Shown: in pieces, positions 23,065 through 23,556 of the stretch
How the letters are laid out: each line of letters starts with the position of its first letter
How positions within the stretch are numbered: the stretch's first letter is position 1
Assembly: GCA_900545215.1 (NCBI GenBank)
Contig: UQXW01000036.1
Span: 1-23,556 of the forward strand
DNA length: 23,556 nt
Reading direction: 5' to 3'
Source: an uncultured Bacteroidota bacterium
Lineage (GTDB): Bacteria; Bacteroidota; Bacteroidia; Bacteroidales; P3
The notes under the pieces: model-generated
Told to the model about the DNA's origin: nothing
Database searches by the model: none
Seen by the model: the letters and a program-made list of their open reading frames with translations, nothing else
Position numbers and translations under genes: made by a program

Positions 23065-23072
23065 TACCTTTG
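23039..23072 (+). promoter_or_regulatory. Promoter of the GT39-like gene
   Basis: TTG (23039-23041), 23 bp, then TACCTTTG (23065-23072) followed by CA; the box ends 26 bp before the ATG at 23099. Confidence 0.65.
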
Positions 23073-23098
23073 CAAACGTTACCAAATAAGATTTTGAC

Positions 23099-23556
23099 AT
23101 GATGAATGCACTGAAAAGATTTGCAGACTACTTTTTCAAAGAACCGTTCTCCGCTTTGAAAAACAAAAACGGCTCGACCGACAAGGGGGAATGGCTTGCA
23201 TGGCGTCCCATTTTCATATTTGCGATTATTCTTTCGCTTTTCGGTTTGATTTTTCTTGCGAGGGACGCAGGTATTTCCGGCGATGAATTTTTTCATGTCT
23301 TTCATTCTCAAGATGTAATCAACTACTATAAGACCGGAGGGGCGGACAAAGTCGCCGCAACGCCCACCGCTTCAAACAACCTGCCCTATTACAGTCAGTC
23401 TCCCGATACTTTCATTCATCTGATAATAAATGCGTTCAACATAGACGACTATATGCCTTACAGGCATTTGCTTTGCAACATTCTCGGCTGGTTGGGCATC
23501 TTGTATGCGAGCCTCTTGGCACGCAGGATTGGCGGTAGTAATAAAGCGGAAGATTA
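23099..23556 (+). CDS. GT39-like integral membrane glycosyltransferase, 5' part only
   Basis: An open frame of 152 codons that runs off the window end. It starts MMNALKRFADYFFKEPFSAL (two adjacent ATG, 23099 or 23102), has one membrane helix at about 37-55 (IFIFAIILSLFGLIFLA), and then RDAGISGDEFFHVF, where the Asp-Glu pair (about D62-E63) sits in the first loop, the position of the catalytic acidic residue in GT-C glycosyltransferases such as family 39. It continues with SQSPDTFIHLIINAF and the start of a second helix, CNILGWLGILYASLLA. Such proteins use a polyprenyl-phosphate sugar donor to glycosylate envelope molecules. Substrate unknown; the rest of the gene lies outside the window. Confidence 0.75.
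   Translation, partial: MMNALKRFADYFFKEPFSALKNKNGSTDKGEWLAWRPIFIFAIILSLFGLIFLARDAGISGDEFFHVFHSQDVINYYKTGGADKVAATPTASNNLPYYSQSPDTFIHLIINAFNIDDYMPYRHLLCNILGWLGILYASLLARRIGGSNKAED

Noticed and set aside
1..23556. CRISPR arrays, transposases, tRNA genes, phage genes
   Set aside because: I looked for regularly spaced repeats, DDE or tyrosine recombinase motifs and cloverleaf-like sequence with TTCGANNC arms and found none.

Overview
The window looks like a chromosomal segment of a member of the Bacteroidota, probably Bacteroidales. The evidence is eight matches to the TAnnTTTG minus-7 box of that phylum's primary sigma factor, a TonB-dependent receptor with an N-terminal carboxypeptidase-regulatory-like domain, secreted DUF4369/DUF5106-type thioredoxin proteins, a DUF2027-Smr protein and a DUF6427-like membrane protein. 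Base composition is moderately AT-rich. There are no rRNAs, no tRNAs that I could find, no CRISPR array, no insertion sequences and no phage genes. This is mostly ordinary core genome with a few odd spots.

Layout. (1) 1-1372: AT-rich, with hairpins and palindromes, and a thoroughly decayed voltage-gated ion channel gene (365-1159). (2) 1373-5903: a plus-strand cluster with its own promoter: proC, a frameshifted small Trp-rich protein, a winged-helix HTH_42 (AlkZ-like) DNA glycosylase homologue, and a long RecQ helicase whose start overlaps the glycosylase stop by 4 nt. (3) 5904-6436: gene-free. (4) 6437-9300, minus strand: a TonB-dependent receptor followed by a small secreted metal-binding protein with a His/Cys-rich tail, probably a metal-uptake or metal-handling operon. 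(5) 9483-11325, plus strand: a SufS-type cysteine desulfurase and an IMPACT/YigZ protein. (6) 11326-13250, plus strand: dnaA, with a complex upstream region (two promoter candidates, a palindrome overlapping a DnaA box, and a 26-codon leader ORF with a strong Shine-Dalgarno) and a clear terminator. (7) 13549-19004, minus strand: a probable four-gene operon, read as two tandem thioredoxin-fold lipid- or periplasm-facing proteins, then the murein tripeptide ligase Mpl, then DUF2027-Smr. (8) 19135-20328, plus strand: a class III aminotransferase. (9) 20357-22772, minus strand: rnhB, purQ and a polytopic membrane protein. (10) 23099 to the end, plus strand: the first ~152 codons of a GT39-like membrane glycosyltransferase.

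How genes work together. The glycosylase-RecQ pair suggests coupled DNA repair. The receptor and small His-rich protein suggest outer-membrane and periplasmic handling of a transition metal. The thioredoxin-fold proteins plus Mpl suggest a cell-envelope operon. The most interesting items for follow-up are the HTH_42-RecQ pair with RecQ's extra C-terminal module, the dnaA leader ORF, the variant metal-binding protein with twin AAACGACGTTT elements in front of it, and the A7-tract frameshift in the small protein after proC. I see no convincing wholly new system.
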